Counted from the stretch's first letter, positions 35,157 to 46,875 are shown. The stretch: 64,000 bases of DNA from Deuterostichococcus epilithicus (GCA_033439295.1 JAVTLE010000013.1:248001-312000); one strand, 5' to 3'. Program-made: numbers and translations. The notes: a model not told the origin generated them from the sequence alone.

Positions 35157-38100
35157 ATGACACCGGCAACCCCAGCATCGTGCCGCAGCAGCATGAGCGA
35201 AGGGAGGCATCTTGGATCCCGGCCATGGTATCTAGGCGGCACACAGCAGCATCGCGACAGCTCCGCGGCCATCATGTGCTGCACAGACAGGCAGCATCAG
35301 CACCGCAGGCCTGCCCGCAGCGCCGCACCGGCAGCTAGCTCGTCTAGTGCCCGCTGCTGCTGGCCCTCAGGGCGCCTTGAAGGCGGCAGCGGGCGCCTCT
35401 GCGGCGGCAAACAAGCTCGGCTTGATCTACTGCACAGCGCACAGCGGTGTGCGCAAAGTGCGCCACAAGGCAGCCGGCGCGGAGGGCTGCCGGCGGCAGC
35501 AGCGGCGCGGCCACCGCGGATGCGGGGACAGGCGTGCGACCTGTCGAGGCGGCCCCGCAGCACGGAGCTGCCGGCGGTCGACTGGCGGCGCTACCACCTC
35601 AATGTGCTGTTCGTGGACAGGTGGGAACATCGGCTGCGCTGCAGTTTTGGAGACTGCAGAATCTTGGATGCATGTGTGCAGCTGCCAGCATGCTGTGCGA
35701 TGATGCAGGGTGCCTGCCTCACGACTGCACGACCTCAGGGCCCAGTCATTATAGCCAACCGTGATCATCGAGTCGTTGACGGTCCTGGGTTTGCAGGACG
35801 GACACCGTGCGAGCACGTGTGGCGGCGGGCTTGTTCGAGCGCATCTCGGAGTGGAATGGCTTCGGCCGCATCCTGCTGACCGCCACCGCCGGCGTGGACG
35901 CACGCCCCGACACGCCGCCAGGTGATTCTTAATCGTTAACTAGCATAAACATATACAATTGGGCCTGAGGCGCTGCACCCGCGGCAGCTGAGTTGATGCA
36001 GCCGCCGCAGGGGGGAGTGAGGCCCGGTCCCCTGCACCTAGCTGTCTGCAGGTGCCAGCGGCTGCAGCGTCACATCGGGCGCATGACTATGCTGCGCGTT
36101 CGATCTATGTGTGCGGACATTGTTGCTCTTGCGAGCAGGGCAGGCTGGCTTTCCTGTTGAACAGCGGCGGCACATGGCCAGCCGTTATGGCTTGTGATGC
36201 CGCATGGCCCTGTGATAGGGTCTGTTTAGAAACTCAGCCACAAGACGGCGATGCCACCAGGTTGCCAAAGCCAGATGCTGTGCAACTTCTGCGCAGACAT
36301 GTCGACCAACATGGCGCTCTTCAGCCAGGCGGGGCTGCTCGGGATCCGGCCCAAGCTGTTTGCGCCGCCGCCGGAGCCCTTCGAGGCAGACGACTTCTAC
36401 CGGTGCGACTTGGCTCCTACCAGTGCGACTTGTCTGTGGAGAGCTTCGCCCCCACTGGCGACCACGCGCCGGCTGCGTGTGTGCAGCATCTGAGTGGAGA
36501 GAAGGCAAGATCGCATGCCCGATGCGCAGCTGCCCTACATACACGAATTTTATCTTAAAGCGGGGTCACGCCGAGCGCACCCCAGCAGCTGCGGTGCGGG
36601 CGCGCCTGCGCTGCCGGGCAATGCAGCGCGAGGTTTTTCGTAACCCTGCTGTTGCTGCGCCGCAGGTACGATGCGATCGTGGCGTTGGACGAGGACGTGC
36701 GGCGACGCCTCGTGGACATGGGCATCGCTGAAAACCCGCTCGATCGTGAATGGTGCGCCGCTGTTTCTCCACACCACACCACACTGCATCCCCTCACCAT
36801 GCGCCGATCGTGGCGTTAAACGAGGACGTGCCGCGACGCCTCGTGGACATGGGCATCGCTGAAACCCCGCTCGATCGTGAACGGTGCACCGCTGTTCCTC
36901 CACACCACACCACACTGCATCCCCTCACCATGCGCCAATCTTCTCTTCTGCCCTGTTCATGCTGCCGCTCGGCACAGATCCCACCATCTGTACAGCTGAT
37001 AGAGCACAAGCACACCACCGGGACAGCCTCCTGGCAAGCGTTATCAACCAGACTGTGGGGCGGAAGGCCTAAGCACTGGGCACCTCCAGGTGTTGTCGCG
37101 GCTATGCGCAGCTGGCGCCTGGCGCCACGCCTGTGCACACCCACATTCGTATGTGACAAAATGTGACCTGCAGGTACACGGGCAAGGTGTGCGGGCTGGG
37201 CGCCTTCAGCTACTACTGCGGCGACGAGCTGCTGGCGCACGGCGGCAGCGCGCTGCTGGAGAAGGAGCTGGTGCGCATCCTGCTGCCAGTGCTGCCGGCG
37301 GCGCGCGCCCAGTCTGACATCCCCAGGCGAGTCCGATCTGGAACAAGTTTTAGGTTAGATTAGACATCCCCAGGCGAGTCTGATCTGGATCAGGGTTTCC
37401 GGAATGAGCTCAAGGAGGAGCTTGATCCGAGCTTATCAGCATCCTGCTGCCGGTGCTGCCGGCGGCGCGCGCCCAGTCCGACACCCCCAGGCGAGTCTGG
37501 TCTGCGTTCTTGCTTCCAGTCTGATCTGGATCAGGGTTTTTCGGAATGAGCTCAGGGAGGAGCTCGATCTGAGTCCGTCTGCGCCCTGCTGCCGGTGCTG
37601 CCGGCGGCGCGCGCCCAGTCCAGACATCCCTAGGCGAGTCTGGTCTGGAGTAGGAGTTCCCAGGACCTTTTCTGGCAGTCGGATCTGGGATAGAGCCTCC
37701 GGAATGAGCTCGAGGAGGAGCTCGATCCAGGCCCGTCCGCATGCTGCTGCCGGTGCCGCCCGCCGCGCACGTGCAGTCCGGTATGCCCGGGGCAAACGGA
37801 TATGTGTCGGTTGCTTTGACTAGGGCTCGAGTCAGGCTCCCAACCTTGCGAGGGGCTGGTGCACATCCTGTTGCCGACGTTGCTGGCAGCGCGCGCGCAT
37901 CGCCATGGGACTAATTATATGGTGCCACTGTGCAAGATGATGGAGATGGGGGTGGTGCTCAGGGCTCGGCTGCTGCCGCGTCGGCTGACGGCAGCTCGTT
38001 CCGGTGGCATCGCCCGGCCACCTTCGGTGGCGGCCCCGCGCTTGACGTTGCACACACAAATGTATGTTGCTGATAGCCTGTTGCTGATGTGCCGCGCCGA

Positions 38101-38243
38101 CCATGCACCTTAGGCCCAACCTGGCGGCGGGCGCCGAGGAGTGGAACCCCATGGTGGCCGCGGTGCTGGTGGCCACAGCCGGTCTGTTCAAGTACCTCAG
38201 CGACGTATACCCGCCGGACCTGCCGGAGTACGACCCCGTTTAG
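35157..38243 (+). CDS. LMW protein tyrosine phosphatase-like protein lacking the catalytic Cys
   Basis: Six exons: 35157-35620, 35797-35921, 36261-36402, 36666-36752, 37174-37326, 38114-38243, giving 367 codons; a second in-frame ATG at 35274 would give 327 residues. Residues before about 145 are Arg/Ser/Ala-rich (organelle leader-like). The fold then follows LMW-PTPs: a first strand NVLFVD leading into the P-loop position, a helix (RVAAGLFERISEWNGF), a second strand (RILLTATAGVDARP), ALFSQAGLLGIRPKLF, the family-typical YDAIVALDEDVRRRLVDMG, and the C-terminal segment around DIPRPNLAAG. In active enzymes the P-loop is C-X5-R-S/T after LFV; here it reads D-R-T-D-T-V-R-A, so the nucleophile is Asp and only the Arg remains. 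It is probably a pseudophosphatase. The intron after exon 5 appears to begin GC (CAG then GCGAGT at 37327). Exons 4 and 5 have tandem copies in the following introns. Confidence 0.75.
36666..36935 (+). repeat. 131-bp tandem duplication including exon 4
   Basis: Exon 4 plus about 45 bases of following intron is repeated once, with the second donor at 36884 against 36753 for the first. The copy still reads VALNEDVPRRLVDMGIAETP without a stop, but the acceptor (CAG before GTACGATG) has been deleted, so it cannot be spliced in as a separate exon. Identity by eye exceeds 90 percent, so it is recent. Confidence 0.9.
37250..37905 (+). repeat. Array of about five copies of the 3' half of exon 5
   Basis: The functional segment ending at 37326 (LLEKELVRILLPVLPAARAQ then SDIPR) recurs in the following intron near 37410-37505, 37550-37647, 37700-37790 and, more diverged, 37850-37905. 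Each copy has a GAGCT-AAGGAGGAGCT block, then CTGCTGCCGGTGCTGCCGGC and, in the first three, a CCC-AGGCGAGTCTG-TCTGG block containing the apparent GC donor. Unit length is about 140-157 bases. Confidence 0.85.
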
Positions 38244-39137
38244 ACTCCGGGTCCGGGTTTGTATCTCCGGAGGGTGGACCCCACCCTTCTGCAAGGTCGT
38301 GGGTGGCGACACCAGAGTGAAAACCTATGATTGTTGTCGCGATTTCTCTGGCGCGCCGGCGGCTGCGGCACAGGAGGGCCGCCGTTGGAAGGGAACAGCG
38401 GGTCTGGCCCGAGCGGCCTATTGCACCAGGCAGTGTGACAGCGGCGGAGGAGAGGCTGGCGTATTGTATGGCAGGCGAGAGGCGGCAGCGGGCGACGGAA
38501 GCATAGATCATTGTCGAGGGCGTTGCGAGTTGAGGGGCCCCTCTGTATAGTATCATACCGCGGCAGGACTTCGACAGCGGGCGGACCATGTCTGGTCAGG
38601 TTGCTTTGGATGCCGCATTGACACGCAAAGTTGACCATTTCGTAACCCCTTGGAATGAGACAACCCTGTATCGTAAGTTGCCCCGCAACAACAGCCCCCG
38701 CAACAGCATCATTGCTCCCCCTTCATCACAAACACGTGCCGCGGAAGCACATATCCGCATTGCGCATATCGGCACTGCGCAGCCGGCACATCATCAAAAC
38801 AGGCACCTACATCCTCCAACAAGGTGCTGATCCAACAGATCCGATTCAGCTGGCGCTGCCACCCATGACTCCGTCTATTCACAAGTAGTAGGCTGTGCTA
38901 TCCCCCATGCATGCAATGGCTGCATCTAGAGTAGCACCTTCAGAGCGGGCAAGCAGTGCACTTCTGTGACGCAAGGGCGCCCCTGCGTGCCGCTCTGCAC
39001 GCATGTCTCGCCTCGCTGGCTGACAGACGAGGCAAACAGATTCGGTCTCGCTGACGCCACGCCTATGTTAGGCGCGACGGATCTGACTCGTTCTGCAATT
39101 GCAGGTTCCCATCTATTCCGCAGTCTGCACTTTCGTC
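38244..39137. other. Intergenic; no feature resolved
   Basis: Holds the 3' flank of the phosphatase-like gene and the promoter of the desiccation-related gene. Open frames here are short and show no family resemblance. Confidence 0.4.
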
Positions 39138-42004
39138 ATGAAGGTGAGCTGCCCGTCCCGCACTGCAGCCTGCTCGCCCCCGGACCCCCGCTTTGTCACC
39201 TTGTGTAAGGGGGGACAGAGTGTGCAGCGCGTCGGCCCACACACCGTCCTGCACAACCGCAGCCTGTATGCCTTCTGCCATCTACCTGCCTGTCGGATCC
39301 TTGTCGCCTGCACCTGTCGCTGTCTTTACATCTGCGCGGCCCCGACTTGTCGTACCGGCACGGTCATTCCTGAAACTGCCGGTCTGAGGTCTGGTGCTTT
39401 CGACTGGCAGGCCTCCGCCACGTTCGGTGCCGTGCTACTGGTTGCCCTCGCCGCCACGGTGCGACTTGGCCATCAGATCTGAAGCGATGGTGGAGTCATG
39501 TGACCATCGTCAGCAGGCGTCAGCACGTTCGCATGCCTCGCAGCAATCTTGCTGCATTCCGCATCGGCCGCTCGGACCGCACAAGCCGGCGCAACCATGC
39601 ACAAACGGCTAGTTTCCAGCAATGCATATCTGCACACCTGCGCGCACCACCTTGCTGCACAACGTGAGGAGTTTCGACTGCTGAAACATACCCGCAGGCT
39701 GAGGCCATCAATGACCTAGATATCCTCAACTTCGCGCTGAACCTGGAATGTAAGTCGCGGCCACGCCCTGCACATCCAGATCTATGCAGCATCAAGTACG
39801 CCTGGCATATTGCGGCCGACACACAAATGCGAACTTGACTGTGCAAACTGCTTCAGTGCTGAGGACGTTCTGAACCACTTTCTAAACAGACCTGGAAGCT
39901 GAGTTCTACCTTGTGGCGACGACTGGCAAAGGCATCCCCAGCGCATACCGGTGAGCAATCTCTGACAAGTCTGAGCGCCTCACAGCACCTTCACTGCATC
40001 ACACGAAGTGTTGCGCGCCACGAGGCTTTCCTTTCTGTGTGCCACATCACATGGCAGCTGACGACTGCCCTCATGGCAGCACCCGGCAATATGTCAAAGC
40101 GCCTTCGTACCGCCCCATATGCGCCCATGTCCAGCCCCTGAAGGTCCTGCCGTGTCGGCTGCAGCGGCGGCGGCCCGGCGTCCAGCGGCGGCCGCAGGGC
40201 TGCCCTCACCTCTAGGACGCTGGTGAGGCCTGGCACGATTGTCTCTGGTGTTTCTGCTCCGCTGTGCGCCATGCCGATCCCACTAGATGTTCAGCCGCGA
40301 CCTCCTACTGCGCCGTCCTGCTAATGAGAAAGCATTGAGAGAAAGCAATGCAACACCCCCATGTCCGCAGGGCATTGCAAGGGAGATCGCCAGCGACGAG
40401 CTCAAGCATGTCAAGCTGCTGCGCCTGGCGCTGGGCCGCTCGGCAGTCGCCATCCCGAAGCTGAACATCGGGTCTGCCTTCGCCGATGCAGCCGACGCTG
40501 CATTGGGCCAGAAGCTGTCGCCGCGCTTCTCTCCGTACGCCGCCAACAAGCTCGACTTGTTGTTCCTCCACGGTGCCTTCCTCTTCGAGGACGTGGGCGT
40601 GACCGCGTACAAGGCACGAATTTGTTTGCCACTCCTGACTCATTGCGACCCCAGCAGAGCTGCATGGGGCTCATGCGGATATGCCGATGGCGATGCCGAG
40701 CACCGGACCCGCCCTCTGTAAATGCATCATTCGCCTGTGGCTGCGAACCTGCCCGGCCCTGGAAAGAGAAATAACATGTTGCCTTTCTGCCACCTATTCG
40801 TTGACTGAGCTTCAATGCGATGTTTTGCAGGGCGCCGCAAATCTCATCACCAGCAAGAACATCCTGCAGTATGCCGCCGGAATCTTGGCCGTCGAGGCCT
40901 ACCATGCCGGCACCATCCGCACGCTGCTGTGGCAGAAGGTGCGCGCCATGCCCCACATCTCAGGGCTGAAGGGCACTTGCGAGGAGCCATATGTCTGCGC
41001 AGCTGTAGACATGCGTCTCCTGAGTTCTTCAATGCTCACCCATGGGAGTTGCGGTTGACCATCGCACCATTGCTTGGCGGAGCTGTGGGGCGGCAGCCCC
41101 TCTGTCCCTGGTTCGGAATCCGATGTGGCGAAGTCGAGCATGCACTAGTTTGCCATCAACGGCCTCTGATGTGGGTGTGCAGGCCAACACCGTCGTCAGC
41201 CCTTACGGCGTAAAGGTGCGGCCCGCTCTGTGGTTGGGCATGTCGCTTACGCCTTCGTGCTGGCCCCCATGCCCGCAAGCTGCAGTGCGTTGCCGTTGCT
41301 CCACCCAGCATGATACAGTTAGATTCTGCACTGCGACAGCACACAGCCTAGCCAGACTGAGGTTCCCAGTCCTGGCGGCTGCGCAGGTGTCGACGATCGT
41401 GGGCGCCATCTCCGCACTGCGCGGCAAGGTTGGCGGCGGCAAGGACCAGGGCGTCATCCGCAACGGTGTCGTCAACATCACGCCCACAAACGGTGACTAT
41501 TCGACCATGATCTGATGGCCATGGCCCTGGTCCTGGTCCTAGTTCACAGCAGACCCTTTCTTGCTTCTGTCCTGGATGCTGAGAGGTGACACTTCTGCCT
41601 CGTTTCCGCTGTTCGAACAGCAGCCGGCCGTAGACCAAAAGACATGTCAGGCTTCTGCTCGAGGCATCGGTTGCAGCAAAGGTTTCTGCCCTTCTCTACA
41701 GGCAATGCTGTCGCATTTGGCCGCACGACCGGCGAGGTGATCAACATCGTGACTTTGAACGGCGCCGGCAATAAGGGTGAGGGCCAGCTACAAGACTGCC
41801 ACCATCGGTGTGCATACTTGATTGCCTGGCAGCAGATTCCACGCGCACAGTTGTTTAGCCTTGCAGCTGGTGAAAAGTACTTTCGTGTGGTTCGGGCGAC
41901 AGTGCTGCATTCGGAACCACCATTTGGCTGCCGTGAGACTCGCCTCCGCCGCATTGCACGTAGGTGGATTCTTCCCCAATGGGCTCCGGGGTACCATCAA
42001 GTAG
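39138..42004 (+). CDS. Desiccation-related protein, PCC13-62 type, ferritin-like
   Basis: Eleven exons: 39138-39143, 39411-39458, 39698-39749, 39890-39950, 40165-40222, 40371-40613, 40831-40938, 41183-41215, 41387-41492, 41702-41776, 41964-42004, giving 277 codons. The first coding exon is only ATGAAG; joined to exon 2 it gives a clean secretory signal peptide ([18 protein letters not shown]). The ferritin-like domain follows: [20 protein letters not shown], then [51 protein letters not shown] and [16 protein letters not shown]. These supply the Glu and E-x2-H type residues of the four-helix bundle. The C-terminal [16 protein letters not shown] and [13 protein letters not shown] are typical of the plant family induced by drying in resurrection plants. 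The product is probably secreted or wall-associated; metal binding is likely, catalysis unknown. Intron 6 appears to begin GC (AAG then GCACGA at 40614). Exon 5 and its joins are less certain than the rest. Confidence 0.87.
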
Positions 42005-43075
42005 GTGGCCAAATCCCAGTGACTAAATTGCCGTTGAACTGCATACGACGATCACGGCAACCCGCGATGCCGGCTCGGAGGACTAGCTAAGCACTGCGTA
42101 CGTGACCAATCTTCGTGACAAAACTGGACGGAAGGATTCGGCATTGAAGCACGGTGCCACCGGGCAAGGGCGGCAATCAAACTGAGGGAGGTTTGCCACC
42201 GTGTGTCGAGTGCCTGCCTTGATACTTACTCTGAAGTGCCATCTGACAACGTTGGCCGTCGAGGGGGATCGCCCGGACCTCGGACCAATAATGCTTCGCA
42301 GCACTGACAAGGATGACAAGCCTGCGCATGCCGCGTGGGGGGTTGCGTGCTATCGTGCTTCTGCGTAAGATAGTGCGGAGACTTGTAATATAAGACAACG
42401 CTCAATTCAACATGGTTTGGAGTGAGCCGGGCCCGCGGAGGTGCCTTATTTTCACAAGGCAGCCGCTGTCCGCCATCTGAGAAATGTGATTTTTGAGCCG
42501 AAAGAGGGGGCAGCCTGGGCGGGGGTCAGCATGCATCTCCGCCACCTTCTCAACGCAGGCCAGGTCACACCGGACTTGGATGTGACACATTTCTGCGACC
42601 TCAAGCTTGCTCCTACTTCATGACCTGTTTTGTCGCTGAAACAGAAGAAAAGCACTGCCATTGATGTGACACAGATAGTGATGGCGGTGGCAGCAGAAGA
42701 CGCCACTGCAAGTCGTGGCAGCCTGCAAGCTACCACAACATCTACACGTGCATCAGTAGGTCTTAGACCAAATAAGTCTTGCGAGGGCAACCGACACATC
42801 ATGGCAGCCATTCCCAGGGAGTGAAGTGCTGAAGTCCGAGTTATATTCACTCCCCCTGCTTATGCAGCACATGCTCCTATCACGTGTTTGCTTAGTCATC
42901 GCCTCAAACCTGACGTCAGGTGCTCAAACCACCTGACATTCCAGTTTCGCATAAATCTCAGGAGCGCAGTCATTTTGCTTCAGAACTTCTGTTTGCACCC
43001 TCGCGCTCTTCTAGCATCTCTGCAACTCGTTGACTGCCGCGTCGTGCATCATCCGCCTCAAATTGCCGCAAAAAT
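42005..43075. other. Intergenic between two plus-strand genes
   Basis: A TGTAA motif at 42384-42388 may end the desiccation-gene transcript. The region right of about 42400 is comparatively AT-rich and probably contains the aldo/keto reductase promoter. No coding chain was found. Confidence 0.4.
42384..42388 (+). promoter_or_regulatory. Putative TGTAA polyadenylation signal
   Basis: TGTAA followed by AT-rich sequence, 380 bases after the stop of the desiccation-related gene. Position-based inference. Confidence 0.4.
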
Positions 43076-46000
43076 ATGGCACCAACCGCCGAGAAGCTGC
43101 CAGTGCGGGCCCTTGGCTCCCAGGTAGGACCTACACGACCATCCTTTCGCATTTCACCTCGGAGCGCTCAGATTCCATGTGCCATCGCTGGTCTCTTCTT
43201 GGCCCATCGATGGACCCGTTTGTCATCTGGAGGTGCAGCCCAGTTGAGAGCCTCAAGTTGATCTCTAAACGCAATATAAGCCCTTTGAAGATGCCGCTAT
43301 GCATGCTCAACAAGGACGCAGCATCTGCGTTTTTCCTGTTTTCAGTGCTCTAATGGCGCTGCAGCACCGTATCAGCCATCGCACGATGCTCAAGCTCATC
43401 GCTGCCTGTAGCGGGAGGGGCACAGGCTCAACACATTCCTAGGTCTGTTTCAGGTGGTTTCTACTGCCGTGCTTTGCGGCAGTCTGTTCAAGTATTGCTC
43501 CTGACAAATCTCGCGCATGTGCAGGGCCTCAAAGCCAGCGCACAGGGCTTCGGAGCCATGGGCTTCAGTGCCGGCTATCACGGCACAAACCCCGTGAGTG
43601 ACGAGGAGGCTCTGGCGGTGGTGGCGCGCGCGGCCGAGCTGGCACCGGCACTCCTGCTAGACACTTCGGACGTATACGGCCCCCACACAAATGAGAAACT
43701 CCTCTGTGAGTGCCTGCCTTTCAGAGGCACAACCTAGAACATCTTTTGGCCTGGAATTGGTGTAGAGGATTCGTTTCGGCGCCAGAAACCATGTGTGGCT
43801 ATTATGCTTGCGGCTTGCGATTGTGTGATTGGATGCACCGCATGGTGCAGTCAGCAACCTGAATTTGTCCATCTGTCTCAATTTGACCGAACGGCTGCTG
43901 AATGATATCGTATGCGCGCAGCTGGCGCACTCAAGGGCGCCGATCGGTCCAAGTACACGCTGGCAACAAAGTTCGCAAATGTCATGCAGGACGGTGCGAC
44001 TTGCTCCCGCTCAGCTGCTAACCGAATTCTGTTCGGAAGCTGCACCACACCGTATTGCAGCCAGTCAGCTGTGCCCGTACAGCGCTGCGCAGTGATCGAT
44101 TTCGTCCATGAGACGAAGTCGGCTTGCTGACCAATGCAGGCAAGATGGTGGTGCGCGGTGATCCCCCGTACGTCAAGTGAGCCGCCCTTCCATTTCGATA
44201 CAGCTTTGACAGCAACGATGCTGTTTGAAACTGATGTGCCACTGCTGTGCTCAAGCTCATCTGTCGGTTTGATCATGCCACTGGCCTTCCAGCTGACCTG
44301 TCGGTCTTGTGTCGCAGGCAAGCGTGCGACGGCTCGCTGGAGCGGCTGCAGATCGACACCATCGACCTGTACTACCAGCACAGGTGGGTTTGTGCCCAAC
44401 ACTGTGCCGCATGACCTTGTTCTCGAAACTGGCTTTGGGACCTGCACGCCTGCACGCCTCCTATTCAACCAACAAGCACAATCATCACTGGCACAGGGTG
44501 GACCCGAAGACCCCCATCACCGAAACGGTGGCCGCGATGGCGGTGCGTCGCTCAAGTCAATCCGTAGTTGCAAAGACAGCGCTGCTGGCGCGGCTTTCTC
44601 CTGGCTTGTCGGCTCTGCCGCGCAGTCCTGAGCTCTGCGCCGCCTGTGCGGCGGACACACGACCAGCGCACACATCTGCGTGAGCCTGTGACAGCTGCAC
44701 TTTTGCAGGCACACAGTAGGACATGCAAGGATTGCCAAAACCGTCATTGCCGCAGCTCATGCCGATGGTCTAAGCGGTATTCACCTGGCAACAGGAGCTC
44801 GTGGCGGCTGGGAAAGTGCGCTTCCTCGGGTTGAGCGAGGTCAATGCCGAGGACCTGAGGGCGGCGCATGCGGTGCACCCCATTTCCGCGGTGCAGCTGG
44901 AGTGGTCCCTCTGGACGCGCGACGCCGAGGTGTGCTGGCACATGTAGCGATGCCCCACTGGTGTCAGCGCTATTCTCGCGGCAGTGGCGTGTGTGGTGTG
45001 TGCTGGCGGCTCACCCCAGCTATAGGGCGGGTGCCCTGCAGTCGAGCGGCTGCAGCCGTGGGCTCTTGTGGCAGGTGCTGCTCAGAGGATCTGAAGAGCC
45101 ACGACGAAACGGCATGGCTACTCTAGCCAGACCTGCTGACGAACCCACCGCGGGCAGGCAGGCATCCTGACGCTGCGCTCGCCAAAAAGCCTGCTGGCAG
45201 CTGTGCGTGACTGCGGGCGCCACCACCTTGGCCGCACAGGCAGAGGTCATCCCCACCTGCCGGGAGCTGGGCATCGGCATCGTGGCGTACTCGCCGCTGG
45301 GGCGAGGGTTCCTGACGGGCGCCATCAAGTCGCGGGACGACCTGTCGCCCGAGGACCGCCGCCTCAACATGCCGCGCTTCAGCGAGGAGAACTTCGGCAA
45401 GGTGCCCTAGGCTTCTGCCCCTGATAATCTCATCAAGTCTTCAGTGCAGTTGCAGCACTCGGGTTTGCGTCTGCAGCCGTGTGCACCCCCCACCCCAGCG
45501 CCAGCCTGCAGCCCTGTTGCTGGGGCATCCTGCTAGTGCACGGGAGCCAAGCTGCAGACGGCTTGTCCACTTGTATTGGCAAGAGTCCAGACGAAGCATC
45601 TTGCATGACGTGCATGACGTAGCAGGGGGGTGGGACTTGTGGTGGAGCGGAAGCGGCACTGACTGGTCTGCAGTCCAGCGGCTGCTCTGACTGTCTGGTC
45701 ATGTCCTGACGGGGGACGTCCTGACATTTGAGCCCTGAGTTCCGCAGAACCTGGAGCTGGTGGACAAGGTAAAGGAAGTAGCGGCGAGGCACGATGCCGC
45801 GCCGGGCCAAATTGCGCTGGCCTGGCTGCATGCCCAGGGCGACGACGTGTTCCCCATCCCGGTGCGCTGCCCGTGCATCTCGAGCATGCAGCGAGGGTCT
45901 GGCATATGATACAGGCAGCAAAGCGCTGCAAGAGATGTGCAGGTCACTGCAGCCCAGCGTGCTCAGGAGCAATTGCGCAGACGGTGAAGCCCTAGGAGAC

Positions 46001-46262
46001 TGCAGGGAGCCAACAACCGGTTGTCAACCGCACGTGTAAGATGTTTGCGTTTATGTTTTTGGTATGGCTAATAAATCATGCTTCCCCAATGCAGGGCACA
46101 AAGCGCATCAAGTACCTGGAGGAGAACATCGCAGCCTTCCAGATCAAGCTGAGCGCTCAAGACATGGCGGATCTTGACGCCGTCTCCAAGTTCACAGTCG
46201 GCGAGCGCTATGGCGGCGAGACCGCCAAGCAGAGCTATGACCAGTACCATAAGCAGCAGTGA
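43076..46262 (+). CDS. Aldo/keto reductase, plant AKR13-like
   Basis: Ten exons: 43076-43123, 43525-43705, 43922-43993, 44140-44176, 44318-44383, 44497-44542, 44795-44929, 45240-45401, 45748-45861, 46095-46262, giving 343 codons, the normal size for the family. All four catalytic positions are visible: Asp and Tyr in [11 protein letters not shown], Lys in TLATKFAN, His in IDLYYQHR. Cofactor-side and barrel motifs follow: [57 protein letters not shown], and a C-terminal [14 protein letters not shown]. It is a soluble TIM-barrel NADPH-dependent carbonyl reductase closest to the auxin-induced/perakine reductase group; the substrate cannot be told from sequence. The start [17 protein letters not shown] matches the family N-terminus, and there is no leader. 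Introns are all GT-AG. Confidence 0.93.
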
Positions 46263-46875
46263 TAAGGCGGGCTGGGCTCCTGGAATCAGACTCGCGGGGA
46301 CTGCACAGGTTTTACTAGGCTGGTAGCCACACCCAATCATTTTTTACGCCACTGAAGAATTGGGCAAGACTGCTCCTATTCATGTGCAGATGCGATTGCA
46401 TTTTCTGGGTGGCGCCATTGCCTGCCGCCAGTCGACTGCTCCTCGCAGCAGACTTTCGAGCAGTGGGTTACTCGTCTGCATTTGCAGCAACACGAACCAT
46501 TCTTTTGAGGTGCATGTTCCAACCTGTTGCACAGTTGACTGCACAGCTGCTGCCACGATTCTGGCTGCCAGGCCAAGATGTAAATATTTGTGTCTCCTGA
46601 TTGCACGACTGACACGGTTCCGAAGTACAGCACTCAATTGACAGCAAAGAGGGTCCTGATTGCGTCGCCGCTATTTAATATAAGAGAGGCGAGACATTCT
46701 GTTAGCTCATCATGTTGACGTCAGTAGGACAACCCTACCCCCACTGTTGACATTGCAGAGGCGGCTTCCTAACACAAAGCCGCCGCATGGTCGTGTGTGC
46801 TGCTGCGACACGCAGAGAACCTGTACAGCGGGCCGCGCATATAGCCTCATCGAAGCCGGGCTCAGGTCAATGACT
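46263..46875. other. 3' flank of the aldo/keto reductase gene
   Basis: Contains a TGTAA motif at 46579-46583 that is the likely polyadenylation signal of the aldo/keto reductase. Otherwise no feature; sequence around 46660-46690 is AT-rich. Confidence 0.45.
46579..46583 (+). promoter_or_regulatory. Putative TGTAA polyadenylation signal
   Basis: TGTAA followed by AT-rich sequence, 317 bases after the aldo/keto reductase stop codon. Confidence 0.5.

Noticed and set aside
37250-37905. Possible transposable element or satellite
   Set aside because: The repeated unit is derived from exon 5 of the surrounding gene, with no terminal inverted repeats or transposase.
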